From JAJFUE01 sp039683515 (GTDB lineage Bacteria; Sumerlaeota; Sumerlaeia; MVZB01): a stretch of 34,982 nucleotides of DNA. Numbering within the stretch: the stretch's first letter is position 1; each line of letters begins with the position of its first letter. Location of the stretch: assembly GCA_039683515.1 (NCBI GenBank), contig JBDKRG010000057.1, forward strand, positions 1 through 34,982, written 5' to 3'. Positions 8,888-16,900 of this stretch are shown piece by piece. The notes beneath the pieces were generated by a model. That model was not told where the DNA came from. It did no database searches and worked only from the letters and a program-made list of their open reading frames with translations. A program made the position numbers and the translations under genes.

Positions 8888-10288
8888 ATGAGTTCGTTTT
8901 CGCGTCGCGATTTCATGCTTTCGGCCGCCGCGGCGGCCGCAGGGCTTGGCCTGGCCGGCTGCGCCGGCGCCAACAAGATCCTCGGCAAGTCGGCCGAACT
9001 GCCGCTTCCGGCCGCGGGCTGGAGCGAATTCAGGGCCAAGCCGATCGAGAACGTCCGCATCGCGTTCATCGGCACCGGCAACATGGGGACCAATCACCTG
9101 CGCAGCCTGGTGAAAATCAAGGGCTGCCAGGTCGCGGTCGTGTGCGATATCGACCCGAAACTGACCGCCCGGGCCAGTGGCATCATCACCAAGGCCGGCT
9201 TCCCGGCGCCGAAGATCTATAACGGCCCGCTGGACTGGAAGCGCGTCTGCGCCGACGAGGACGTGGATCTCGTCATGACCGCCACGCCGTGGGACTTGCA
9301 CGTGCCGATCTGCCTGGCCGCGATGGAAGGCGGCAAGCACGCGGCCAGCGAAGTCCCAATCGCGCTGACGGTCGAGGACTGCTGGAAGCTCGTCGAGACT
9401 CACGAGCGGACCGGGCGTCACTGCCAGATGCTCGAGAATTGCAACTACGGCCGCAGCGAGCTGATGGTCTTCAACATGGTCCGCGCCGGCCTGCTCGGCG
9501 AAATCATTCACGGCGAGTGCGGCTACAACCACGACCTGCGCGACGTCAAGCTCTACAACACCCCGTACAAGGAAGAGGGCAAGTGGCGCTGGAAATTTTC
9601 GCGCGATCCCAAGACCGGCAATCTCTACCCGACGCATGGCCTCGGCCCGATCATGAACTGCATGAACATCAATCGCGGCGACTACTTTGACTATCTCGTC
9701 TCGATGAGCACCCCGGCGCGCGGCATGAATGCGTGGGCCAAGGAATACTTGCCCGAATCCGACCCGCGCCGCCTCGAGAACTATCAGGCGGGCGACATCA
9801 ACACGAGCCTCATCAAAACCAAGAAGGGCTACACGATCTACATCGTCCACGACACGAACACGCCGCGCCCCTACAGCCGCATCAACATGGTGCAGGGGAC
9901 GAAGGGCATCTTCCAGGGTTACCCCGACAAGATCTTTGTCGAGGGCCGCACGCCGATGAAACGGACCGAACAAGGCTACCTTGCCCATGAATGGGATGAC
10001 ATCACCCCCTACGTCGCCGAGTTCGAGCACGAGCTCTACAAGAAGTACGGCGGGGCCGGTACCGGCATGTCGCATGGCGGCATGGACTTCATTGAGGACC
10101 TCCGGCTCGTGCGCGCGCTGCAGACCGGCCATGCGTTCGATCAGGACATCTACGACGGCGTCGCCATGAGCTGCATCGTCGAGCTGAGCTCGATCTCGCT
10201 CAGCAACCGCAGCAAGGCCGTCGACTTCCCCGACTTCACGCGCGGCGCCTGGCAGAACCGCGCGCCGATCGAACTGGTCGACTATTAA
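8888..10288 (+). CDS. Gfo/Idh/MocA-family oxidoreductase, GH109-like, Tat lipoprotein
   Basis: Predicted NAD-dependent sugar-active enzyme exported in folded form. The start has a textbook AGGAGG (8874-8879) 8 nt upstream. The N-terminus carries a twin-arginine signal (SRRDFM, residues 5-10), an Ala/Gly-rich stretch and a lipobox LAGC with Cys25, so it may be a Tat-exported lipoprotein. A Rossmann motif GTGNMG is at 62-67, and EVPIAL at 155-160 is the typical Gfo/Idh/MocA strand. MLENCNYGRSELMVFNMVR and GECGYNHDLR closely resemble the GH109 alpha-N-acetylgalactosaminidase subgroup, which uses NAD in a redox-assisted hydrolysis. That substrate is inferred; other family members are dehydrogenases. 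It is a single gene with its own promoter and a strong terminator. A role in glycan degradation fits the family, and the heparinase II/III-type gene elsewhere in the window suggests polysaccharide use. Confidence 0.88.
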   Translation: MSSFSRRDFMLSAAAAAAGLGLAGCAGANKILGKSAELPLPAAGWSEFRAKPIENVRIAFIGTGNMGTNHLRSLVKIKGCQVAVVCDIDPKLTARASGIITKAGFPAPKIYNGPLDWKRVCADEDVDLVMTATPWDLHVPICLAAMEGGKHAASEVPIALTVEDCWKLVETHERTGRHCQMLENCNYGRSELMVFNMVRAGLLGEIIHGECGYNHDLRDVKLYNTPYKEEGKWRWKFSRDPKTGNLYPTHGLGPIMNCMNINRGDYFDYLVSMSTPARGMNAWAKEYLPESDPRRLENYQAGDINTSLIKTKKGYTIYIVHDTNTPRPYSRINMVQGTKGIFQGYPDKIFVEGRTPMKRTEQGYLAHEWDDITPYVAEFEHELYKKYGGAGTGMSHGGMDFIEDLRLVRALQTGHAFDQDIYDGVAMSCIVELSSISLSNRSKAVDFPDFTRGAWQNRAPIELVDY

Positions 10289-10324
10289 TGGCAGGCCGGG
10301 TCTTCGACCCGACTCTGAATCATG

Positions 10325-10357
10325 AAAGGCGGGGGTTGTTCGGCCCCCGCCTTTTTT
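10325..10357 (+). terminator. Intrinsic terminator after the GH109-like gene
   Basis: An 11-bp perfect stem (AAAGGCGGGGG / CCCCCGCCTTT) with an 8-nt loop runs into a six-T tract. It begins 36 nt after the stop codon. A smaller hairpin, CGGGTC-TTC-GACCCG, precedes it. Confidence 0.9.
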
Positions 10358-10369
10358 CATTGATCCCCC

Positions 10370-10488
10370 GTCCGTGAATGTCCGTGTCCGTCCGTGCAAG
10401 TCCGTGTATGTCCGTGGTTTTTGTGCTGTCGTGGCGATTCGATTACGATTACGATTACGGGCACGAGCACGAGCACGAGGAGATGGGT
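10370..10488. repeat. Short-word tandem tracts (GTCCGTG; GATTAC/GAGCAC)
   Basis: 10370-10420 is a degenerate array of TCCGTG words. 10441-10480 is a period-6 tract: GATTAC three times, then GGGCAC and GAGCAC twice. The open frame of the next gene extends upstream through these tracts, giving an Arg-Leu/Arg-Ala run that is an artefact of the repeat, so the gene is started after it. A reverse complement of the GAGCAC tract occurs near 19655-19670. Confidence 0.65.
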
Positions 10489-10496
10489 GGGGACAG

Positions 10497-11900
10497 ATGG
10501 CGAGCGAGATGCAGATCATCGACGGGTTCGAAAAATTGCGCGGCGAATATCTGGCGGCCTCGAACGGGGCGATGCTCGCGCCGGATCCGGCCGACGGCGA
10601 CGATCCGGCGCTGCGCGTCGTCGAGGCCTGGATCCAGGCGCTCGACGGCCGGCCGGCGGCGGCCGGCCAGCCGATGCGCCGCGTGCGCGCCCTGGCCCGC
10701 GCGATCCTGAACAACGAGGCCGGCGCGGGCCCGTTTTCGAAGCAGGACCGCGCGTTGCTTGAGCAGGCCCCAAGCGTGCGCGAGGGGATCGAGAAGGCGC
10801 GCAAGGCGCGGCTCATGCCGTTTGGCGACAGGCGCGCGCCGCGCTCGTGCGCGGAGGAAGCTGCCGCGTGGCGCGCGCGCCTTTCCGGGCTCGGCGGGCT
10901 CAGGGCATGGCGCATGCTCGAGCGGCTCGGCCGGCCGGCCGTGATCCCCGACACCCCGCTGCGCCGGTTTTTCTGGCGCTACGGCCTGCTCGACGAAGAC
11001 CCGGCCAACGAGGCCCGGCTGGAAAAGACGCAGGCCGTGGCCGAGCAGATCGCGGCGCTGACCGGGATCCCGGTCGAGTCGCTCAACGTGCTGCTGCGCT
11101 GGGCGATCGGCGGCGTGCGCCTGCCGGCCGGCGGCGGCTGGTGCGGGGCGCGGCCGCGGTGCGCGCCGTGCCCGCTGCGCGGCGGCTGCACGTGGGCGCG
11201 GTTTCACCCCGAGACCGTCGTGGAACAGCCGGCCAGGGCGCGCGTCAAACTGGATGTGCTCCGTCGCAAGCTGGACCAGGACGGGGCCGAAAACCTGACC
11301 GAAACCGAACTGCTCGCGACCGTGATCGGGGGGGGCGCGTCGGGCGTCGGCGCGATGGAAATCGCTGAGGCGCTCATGGCGCGGTTCGGCGACCTGCGCT
11401 CGATCGAGCGCGCCTCGCTCGCCGAACTGGCCGAGGTGCGCGGCGTGTCCAAGGGAAGGGCCGCGCAGATCCGCGCCGCGCTCGAGCTGGGCCGACGGTT
11501 CGCGATGGTGGCGCTGGCGCCGGGCGAGCCGATCCGCTGCGCCGAGGACGTCTGGCGCGCCTACCGCGGCCGGTTCCGCAACCTGCCGCAGGAGCATTTC
11601 GTGATCGTGCTGCTCGACAGCAAGAACCGCGTCATCCGCGACCACATCGTCAGCAAGGGGTCGCTGACCGGGAGCATGGCCCACCCGCGCGAGGTTTTCC
11701 AGCAGGCGATCCGCCACGCCGCCTCCGGCGTGATCCTCATGCACAACCACCCCAGCGGCGACGCCCAGCCCAGCCGCGAGGACAAGGACGTGACCGGCCG
11801 GCTCAAAGAGGCCGGCGACATCCTGGGGATCCGGGTCCTGGATCACATCATCCTGGGCGCGGACGATTATTATTCGTTCAAGGACGAGGGGGATCTTTGA
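10497..11900 (+). CDS. radC: Endonuclease III-like / RadC fusion protein
   Basis: The protein has 467 residues from the ATG at 10497, chosen because upstream codons lie in repeat DNA. Residues about 1-240 look like a HhH-GPD DNA glycosylase: a hairpin-like LSGLGGLRAW (129-138), PDTPLRRFFWRYGL (151-164, matching the VDTHVxR region with catalytic Asp152), and an iron-sulfur loop with Cys216, 222, 225 and 231 (spacing C-X5-C-X2-C-X5-C; endonuclease III normally has X6 in the first gap). The lysine of bifunctional enzymes (LPGVGRKTA) is absent. Residues about 245-467 are a complete RadC: an N-terminal HhH part (LTETELLATVIGGG) and an MPN/JAMM domain with Glu366 and HNHPSGDAQPSREDKD (416-431). RadC alone is about 225 residues. 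This suggests a repair protein joining base recognition to a metallo-peptidase-like module. The individual domain calls are firm, but the joint role is unknown. Confidence 0.85.
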   Translation: MASEMQIIDGFEKLRGEYLAASNGAMLAPDPADGDDPALRVVEAWIQALDGRPAAAGQPMRRVRALARAILNNEAGAGPFSKQDRALLEQAPSVREGIEKARKARLMPFGDRRAPRSCAEEAAAWRARLSGLGGLRAWRMLERLGRPAVIPDTPLRRFFWRYGLLDEDPANEARLEKTQAVAEQIAALTGIPVESLNVLLRWAIGGVRLPAGGGWCGARPRCAPCPLRGGCTWARFHPETVVEQPARARVKLDVLRRKLDQDGAENLTETELLATVIGGGASGVGAMEIAEALMARFGDLRSIERASLAELAEVRGVSKGRAAQIRAALELGRRFAMVALAPGEPIRCAEDVWRAYRGRFRNLPQEHFVIVLLDSKNRVIRDHIVSKGSLTGSMAHPREVFQQAIRHAASGVILMHNHPSGDAQPSREDKDVTGRLKEAGDILGIRVLDHIILGADDYYSFKDEGDL

Positions 11901-11907
11901 TGATCTT

Positions 11908-12142
11908 TCAACCACGGAAGGCTTAGCGCGGAATAGCTGCAACCAAAATGGCAGCTGACAAACCCAGCCCCAGCGGGGCGATTGCTTTCAGCCCGCCATG
12001 ATAATGGCGGGTATCAGGGAGTATGGCGTTAAAAGTCCCGTAGGGACGGCTGATTAAGAGTTACGATTGAAATCTGTTGAGATCGAGCGCTTTGTTTTAT
12101 AAAAACGCTTTATTCCGTGTATTCCGTGCCTTCCGTGGTTGA
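11908..12142. repeat. Element with 15-bp terminal inverted repeats and internal hairpins
   Basis: TCAACCACGGAAGGC (11908-11922) is exactly complementary to 12128-12142; beyond it the right side holds TTCCGTG words (12112-12142). Between the arms lie four hairpins: AGCTGC/GCAGCT (11935-11956), CCCC-AGC-GGGG, CCCGCCAT-GATA-ATGGCGGG (11992-12011) and GTCCC-GTA-GGGAC (12035-12047). No transposase or coding frame is present. The open frame of the next gene starts inside the right arm, so its real start is set later. Confidence 0.7.
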
Positions 12143-12176
12143 GAAAACATTCGCGGTTCGGATCGAAAGGCCGAAA

Positions 12177-12470
12177 ATGAAACGGTATTACTTCGAGGTT
12201 CTCATGATGCTCGGGCTTCTCGGTCTTTCAATCACGAGTCTCCTCGTGAATCATCACCCCGTTTATATGGCTGGCGCGGCTTCATCCATGAAAATAGCGT
12301 TTTCCGCTCAATTTGCCTTGCCGGCCGCGGTATTCGGCGACGCGCTGATTCTTGGTTGGAAAAACAAATACAATCTCGCATTCGGCCTGGGCGTGTATTC
12401 GTCGCTGAACCTCGGGATACTTCTCGGATATGGGTTTTACCGGCTTGGGCTGATGATGTATGCACAATGA
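12177..12470 (+). CDS. Small hypothetical membrane protein
   Basis: A 97-residue protein starting at the ATG of MKRYYFEVLMMLG; twenty upstream codons fall in a repeat arm and are excluded. Hydrophobic stretches at about 6-23, 31-50 and 72-94 suggest three membrane spans. There is no recognised domain and no clear ribosome binding site. It lies just upstream of a toxin-antitoxin pair but with a 100-nt gap and a separate promoter, so linkage is doubtful. Confidence 0.5.
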   Translation: MKRYYFEVLMMLGLLGLSITSLLVNHHPVYMAGAASSMKIAFSAQFALPAAVFGDALILGWKNKYNLAFGLGVYSSLNLGILLGYGFYRLGLMMYAQ

Positions 12471-12522
12471 TGCTGTAAAACCGAGTGAGTGGGATGAAGG
12501 ATAAAAAGCTGGGCGTGCGATA

Positions 12523-12556
12523 TTGATTTGAAAGTATGAATGTATTACATTCATAC
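12523..12556 (+). promoter_or_regulatory. Promoter with a perfect 23-bp palindromic operator for the toxin-antitoxin pair
   Basis: The palindrome at 12534-12556 has perfect 11-bp arms, GTATGAATGTA and TACATTCATAC, around one T. A possible -35 TTGATT (12523-12528) and, after 17 nt, a -10 TACATT (12546-12551) would place the -10 inside the palindrome. It ends 14 nt before the toxin start, the expected place for autoregulation by the AbrB-type antitoxin. Confidence 0.65.
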
Positions 12557-12570
12557 GAGATGGAGGGACC

Positions 12571-12855
12571 ATGCCGACGTTCTTCGCGGTTAAGCGCTTC
12601 AAACGGCAGTACGAAAAACTCACGGCCGAGCAGAAAATTCTCTTCATGCAGGCTGTCGCCTTATTGGTCGAAAGTATACGCCGAGGCCGATATCACAAGT
12701 CGTTGCGGATTAAAAGGTTTCATGGCCAGGAGGGCGTATGGGAAATCACATGGGCTCCAAATGGCCGCGCACTCTTCAAATATGGCAAGGAAGTCAAGCC
12801 CGGCGAGGCGCACGTGATATGGCTGAACGTCGGCACTCATGATATTTTCAAATGA
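12571..12855 (+). CDS. RelE/HigB-like toxin
   Basis: A 94-residue basic protein of the RelE/ParE fold class. Typical features are an N-terminal helix pair (AVKRFKRQYEKLTAEQK), an ERxxxx-like middle rich in Arg/Lys/His, the strand EITWAPNGRALFKYG and the end HVIWLNVGTHDIFK, which matches the C-terminal GTHDIY/F strand of HigB/YafQ-type mRNA interferases. A GGAGGG site lies just 3-4 nt before the ATG, which is close. It overlaps the next gene by 4 nt, so the two are translationally coupled with the toxin first, as in higBA. The target (ribosome-dependent mRNA cleavage) is inferred from family. Confidence 0.75.
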   Translation: MPTFFAVKRFKRQYEKLTAEQKILFMQAVALLVESIRRGRYHKSLRIKRFHGQEGVWEITWAPNGRALFKYGKEVKPGEAHVIWLNVGTHDIFK

Positions 12856-13175
12856 GAGGCGTCACGATCATGGAACTGTCGCGAATCACAACCAAAGGGC
12901 AGATCACCTTGCCCGCATCCATACGCAAACGCTTTGGGCTCGACACAGGGCAACAAGTCATGTTCGAAGCCACGACGTCCGGCATTCTGGTCAAACCCGT
13001 TAAAATCGAGGATCTGACACGCGAACCCAAATGGAAGAAGGAACTCGAGGCGGCCCTCAAGGAAGCCAAGGCGGGTGAGGGGACTTTCTACGCAAACGAA
13101 AAAGAGTTCATGCATGCGCTTGAGACGGATTTTGGGAAGACCTCGCGGAAAAAATCGGGACGGGCAAAAAAGTAG
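12852..13175 (+). CDS. AbrB/MazE-type antitoxin
   Basis: Up to 107 residues; the ATG overlaps the toxin stop (ATGA), and a second ATG 18 nt on (MELSRITTKGQ) is possible. Residues about 8-50 form a SpoVT/AbrB swapped-hairpin DNA-binding domain, SRITTKGQITLPASIRKRFGL then GQQVMFEATTSGILVKPV. The rest is charged and Lys/Glu-rich, ending KKSGRAKK, as expected for a toxin-binding tail. It probably neutralises the RelE-like protein and represses the operon through the 23-bp palindrome. A RelE-type toxin paired with an AbrB-type antitoxin in toxin-first order is less common than RelE/RelB. Confidence 0.8.
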   Translation: MRGVTIMELSRITTKGQITLPASIRKRFGLDTGQQVMFEATTSGILVKPVKIEDLTREPKWKKELEAALKEAKAGEGTFYANEKEFMHALETDFGKTSRKKSGRAKK

Positions 13176-13203
13176 ATGGTTGATCCGGTCCTAAGAAGAC
13201 GGT

Positions 13204-13332
13204 ATGCGCGGTTGCTGCGCGAGTTTTTCATACAAGCCGCTTGATTCGATCAAGATCGCCATCCGGCAATTCCGGCTCGGCGTGGGCTTGATTGTGGGCG
13301 TTGCGGTTCTTCTGGCGGTTTTCGTTTTTTGA
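13204..13332 (+). CDS. Possible 42-residue single-span membrane protein
   Basis: An ATG-started frame reads MRGCCASFSYKPLDSIKIAI and then RQFRLGVGLIVGVAVLLAVF, a plausible basic-then-hydrophobic anchor. There is no strong ribosome binding site. The same place contains CGCG/CGCG followed by AGTTTTT, so it may instead be a weak terminator after the antitoxin gene. It ends 28 nt before the next gene. Confidence 0.25.
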   Translation: MRGCCASFSYKPLDSIKIAIRQFRLGVGLIVGVAVLLAVFVF

Positions 13333-13360
13333 TGAACAAATACAATTTGGGTCCATTCAA

Positions 13361-13930
13361 ATGGCCGATCAACATCAATTCCCGCGCAGATTGAAATCGA
13401 GAAAGATCGTCATATTTTCCTGCGTTTTCGCCGGGCTGCTGATTTTTGCGTGGAACTTTCATGTTGAGCGGAAATTTGGCTTTTGCACGCAATGCGGGCG
13501 ATCGGTGCATACGCTTCGATGGTATTTCTCCTGGTCCACGAACTCCCGGTCCGACTTTGACTATGTGGATACTTCGGGTCCAACCCCACTTTATGATTTG
13601 TGGAACAAGCCCCACTGCACGCACGGTGGCTATGCGACGATGGTCAACGGAAAATTGACCGGTCCGGAAAAAGGCGATTACCTGATTTCGATCGGAACTC
13701 GGGATCATAATTTACTGGGCTGTGGCATGGAGGGGGTTGGGTGGGGAAGGTCTTATCTTGTTTTTTTTGTTGTTTCCAACGATTCGGTTCGGAATGAGCT
13801 TCAAAGCAGAACGAAAGCCGATCCGCAATTCCCCGAAAAACTTCGGCACTCGATGCAGACCGAAAACCCCCAAAACAATCGGTTCGTCAAGGATCTCTTT
13901 GAGGATATGCCGAAGGTTCGGAAGAACTGA
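13361..13930 (+). CDS. Hypothetical membrane-anchored protein
   Basis: A 189-residue protein begun at MADQHQFPRRLKSRK; an upstream in-frame ATG exists but the stretch before this start has no protein-like character. A membrane segment at about 18-34 (VIFSCVFAGLLIFAW) follows a basic stretch. After it come FGFCTQCGRSVHTLRWYF, with a CxxC pair resembling a small metal site, and two further Cys (PHCTHGG, LLGCGM). The C-terminal third is hydrophilic. The family is not recognised. AT content is higher than in neighbouring genes, hinting at a different history. Confidence 0.55.
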   Translation: MADQHQFPRRLKSRKIVIFSCVFAGLLIFAWNFHVERKFGFCTQCGRSVHTLRWYFSWSTNSRSDFDYVDTSGPTPLYDLWNKPHCTHGGYATMVNGKLTGPEKGDYLISIGTRDHNLLGCGMEGVGWGRSYLVFFVVSNDSVRNELQSRTKADPQFPEKLRHSMQTENPQNNRFVKDLFEDMPKVRKN

Positions 13931-13965
13931 CGGGCGCTTCCCCCTGTGGCGCTGATCGATGTGGT

Positions 13966-13989
13966 GCCGGGTTCGGCGAACCCGGCCTA
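13966..13989. repeat. Perfect REP-like palindrome abutting a TAG stop
   Basis: GCCGGGTTCG (13966-13975), one G, then CGAACCCGGC (13977-13986) form a perfect 10-bp stem. The next three bases, CTA, are the complement of the TAG stop of the gene ending at 13987. Read on the minus strand: AAG-TAG-GCCGGGTTCGCC. It lies between two converging genes and could end both transcripts, though it lacks a T-tract. Confidence 0.7.
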
Positions 13990-16900
13990 CTTTGCCAGCT
14001 CGTTCGCCATCTTTTGCAGCGCCCTCAGATCCAGTTTGCCGGTTCCGAGGAGCGGGATCGTTTCGACCTGGTAGAAGTTTTCGCGCTTGGGAATCCATAA
14101 GTTCGGCAGGGTGGCGCCGGCGAGCTTTTCGGCGATGTAGTCGGCCGTCAGCCGCGGGACGTTGTGGATGACCACCAGGCGCTCGCCCTTTTTCTCGTCG
14201 TTGACGGCCGCGACGACCAGTTGCTCGTCAACCGTCAATTCCAACGCCGTCCGCAGCTTGTCCTCGACGCCGACGTGCGGGACCATCTCGCCGCCGATCT
14301 TGCTGAACCGGCTCAGCCTTCCCGTAATAAAAATAAACCCGTCCTCGTCGATGTAGGCCATGTCGCCGGTGTTGTACCAGCCGCCCTGCAGGACCTCGGC
14401 GCTCTTCTCGGGCAGGTTCAAATACCCGCCCATGACGTTGGCGCCCTTGACCCACAGCAGGCCGGGCTGGCCCGGCCCGGTCGGCTCGCCGGTCTCGGGA
14501 TCGAGCGTCTTGACGGCGATCCCCGGCAGCGGGTGGCCGATCGAGCCGCGCTTGTGGCCGATCTGGTAGAGCCCCGGCGAGCGGTGGTCTGGGACGTTGA
14601 CGGCGACGGCCGGCGAGCACTCGGTCGTGCCGAAGCCCTGGAGCGGGAAGATGCCGAACTGGCGCTCGAATTCCTCGGCGACGCTGTCGGGGAGGCGCTC
14701 GGCGCCGGTGACGACCGCGCTCAGGCCGCCGAACTGGGCGGGCGGCACGCGCCGGCTGTAGAGCTGCAGGAACGTCGGCGTCGTGATGATGAGCGTGGCG
14801 CGTTCCTTGTGGGCCAGCTCGCCGACGGTCTTGGCGTCGAGCGGGTTGTGGTGGAAGATGCAGCCGAACGGCAGGACCGCCGCGCCCCACAGCGAGACCG
14901 TGTAGCCGAACGAGTGGAAGAACGGGAGCGTGCCGAGGAGCCGGTCCTCGGGATAAAGACTGAACGCCTGGCTGAAGCTGCAGATGTTGGAGACGACGTT
15001 GAAGTGCGTCAGCGGGACCCCCTTGGGGACGCCGGTCGAGCCGCTCGAGAAGATGATCGTCGCGAGGTCGTCCATTTTCGGCCGCGACAGCGCCAGGCAG
15101 TAGCGCGCGAGCACCCACCGCGGCATGAGCCGCGCGGCCAGCAGCGCCGCGACCTTGGCCGGCTTGCCGATCTTCGGCAGGTGGTCTTCGATGAAGATCG
15201 GCTCGGCGGGGGGCTTGAGGCCGGTCTTTTCGAGGAACTTGCGCGAGGTCACGACCGTCTTGATTTCGCTTTCGCGCGCGCAGTGCTCGAGCGTCTCCTG
15301 GCCGATCGTGTAGTTGAGGTTGATCGCGGCGCGGCCGGTGATCGTCGCGGCGAAGTTCGTGAGCGCCCCGGCGACCGACGGCGGCAGCAGTACGCCGACG
15401 CGGGCCTGCCCGGTCCACGGACCGGCCATCTCGCGCGCCAGGGCGACCGTGCCGGCAAGAACCTTGCCCCAGTTGAGCGCCGGCGTCATCGGGTCGAGCA
15501 TCGCGAAGCGCTTCCAGCTCTGGCGGCACGAGTCGACGAACAGCCGGTCGAGCGGCTGGCGGTCATGGCGAGCGGCGATCGCGGCGTCGGCGCCGAGTTC
15601 CTGGATTTTCTGGCGGATCGTGAACGGCGAGGAATCGGGGGGGAGCGGCTCGCCGAACGCGATCCGGATCGGGTAGGGGGTCTGGCGCGGCTTCTTCCAG
15701 AAGAACTTCTGCCCCTTGAAGCTGAAGATCGAGCCCCACACGCCGTCGAGGTAAACCGCCACGACCGGCACCGGCGCCTCCTTGAGGATCAGCTCATAGC
15801 CGCGGTGGAAGGGGTTCATCTGGCCGGTGCGCGTCAGCTGGCCCTCGGGGAAGATGCACACGACGTCGCCGGCCTTGAGCGCGTCGGAGGCGACCTTGAG
15901 CGACCGGATCAACTCGCGCGGCTTCTGGTCGGGCGAGATCGGGATCGAGCGCGTGGCCTTGAGGAAGTAACCGAGGATCGGCGTGTTGAAAAACTCGGAA
16001 TAGGCGATGAACCGCACCGGTCGCGGGCACGCCGTCCCCAGCAGCAGCGCGTCGATGTAGGAGACGTGGTTGCACATCAGCAGCACGCCGCCGGTCTTGG
16101 GGAGATTTTCCAGGCCGAGCGCCCGGATGCGGTAGAACGTCGACGTGATCATGAACCCCACAAAGCGCAGCAGCGCGTCGGGCAGGAGCTTGAGCAGAAA
16201 GATCGTTGCGCCAAGGCTCATCAGGCCGCCAATGAAGAACAGGTAGTTGGCCGGCGGGCCCGCGCCGTCTTCTCCCAGCGGCAATTCGTTGAACGCCATC
16301 AGGAAAACCGACGCAAGCACCATCGATGCCGCGTTGAAGAAGTTGTTCGCGGCGATCATGACGCCGCGCTCCTCGATTTTGGTGTAGTGCTGAAGCATGG
16401 CGTTGAGCGGCAGCGAGAAAAATCCTGCGCTAACGCCGACCATAAACACGCAAAAATACATCCACAGCCGTGTCTCAGGCGTCGCGAACGCCATCGGGAA
16501 CGAGAAGACCGACATCCCGATCCCGCCCAGGGGAACGAGTCCCAACTCCACCTTGCCATGCGACAAATATCCCGCGACGAACGCCCCCAACCCGATTCCC
16601 AGCGACAAAAGGAAATACAAGAGGCCGGCGGTTCTGTTGTCGAGCGCCAGCGAGTGCTGACCCCACACGTTGATGTGTGTCAGCACGAGTATGCCGATGA
16701 ACCAGAAATAGCACAGCCCGAGATTCACCAGGAACAGCGTGCGATTGCCGACAATCACCCGTATGTAGGTGATGAATTCCGGGATGAAGTTCCAGCGGAA
16801 CGGCCGACTCGGATTGGCGGGCGTGGTCCGATCGATCCCGAATCCCGCCAGGAGGCCGATACTCGCCAGCCCGACAAGCCCGAAACCGATGAAATGATAT

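Noticed and set aside
8867..10954. 695-codon minus-strand frame opposite the GH109-like gene
   Set aside because: It reads through a strong terminator and repeat tracts and has no recognisable protein features.
11908..12142. Insertion sequence
   Set aside because: Terminal inverted repeats are present but no transposase frame and no clear target duplication.
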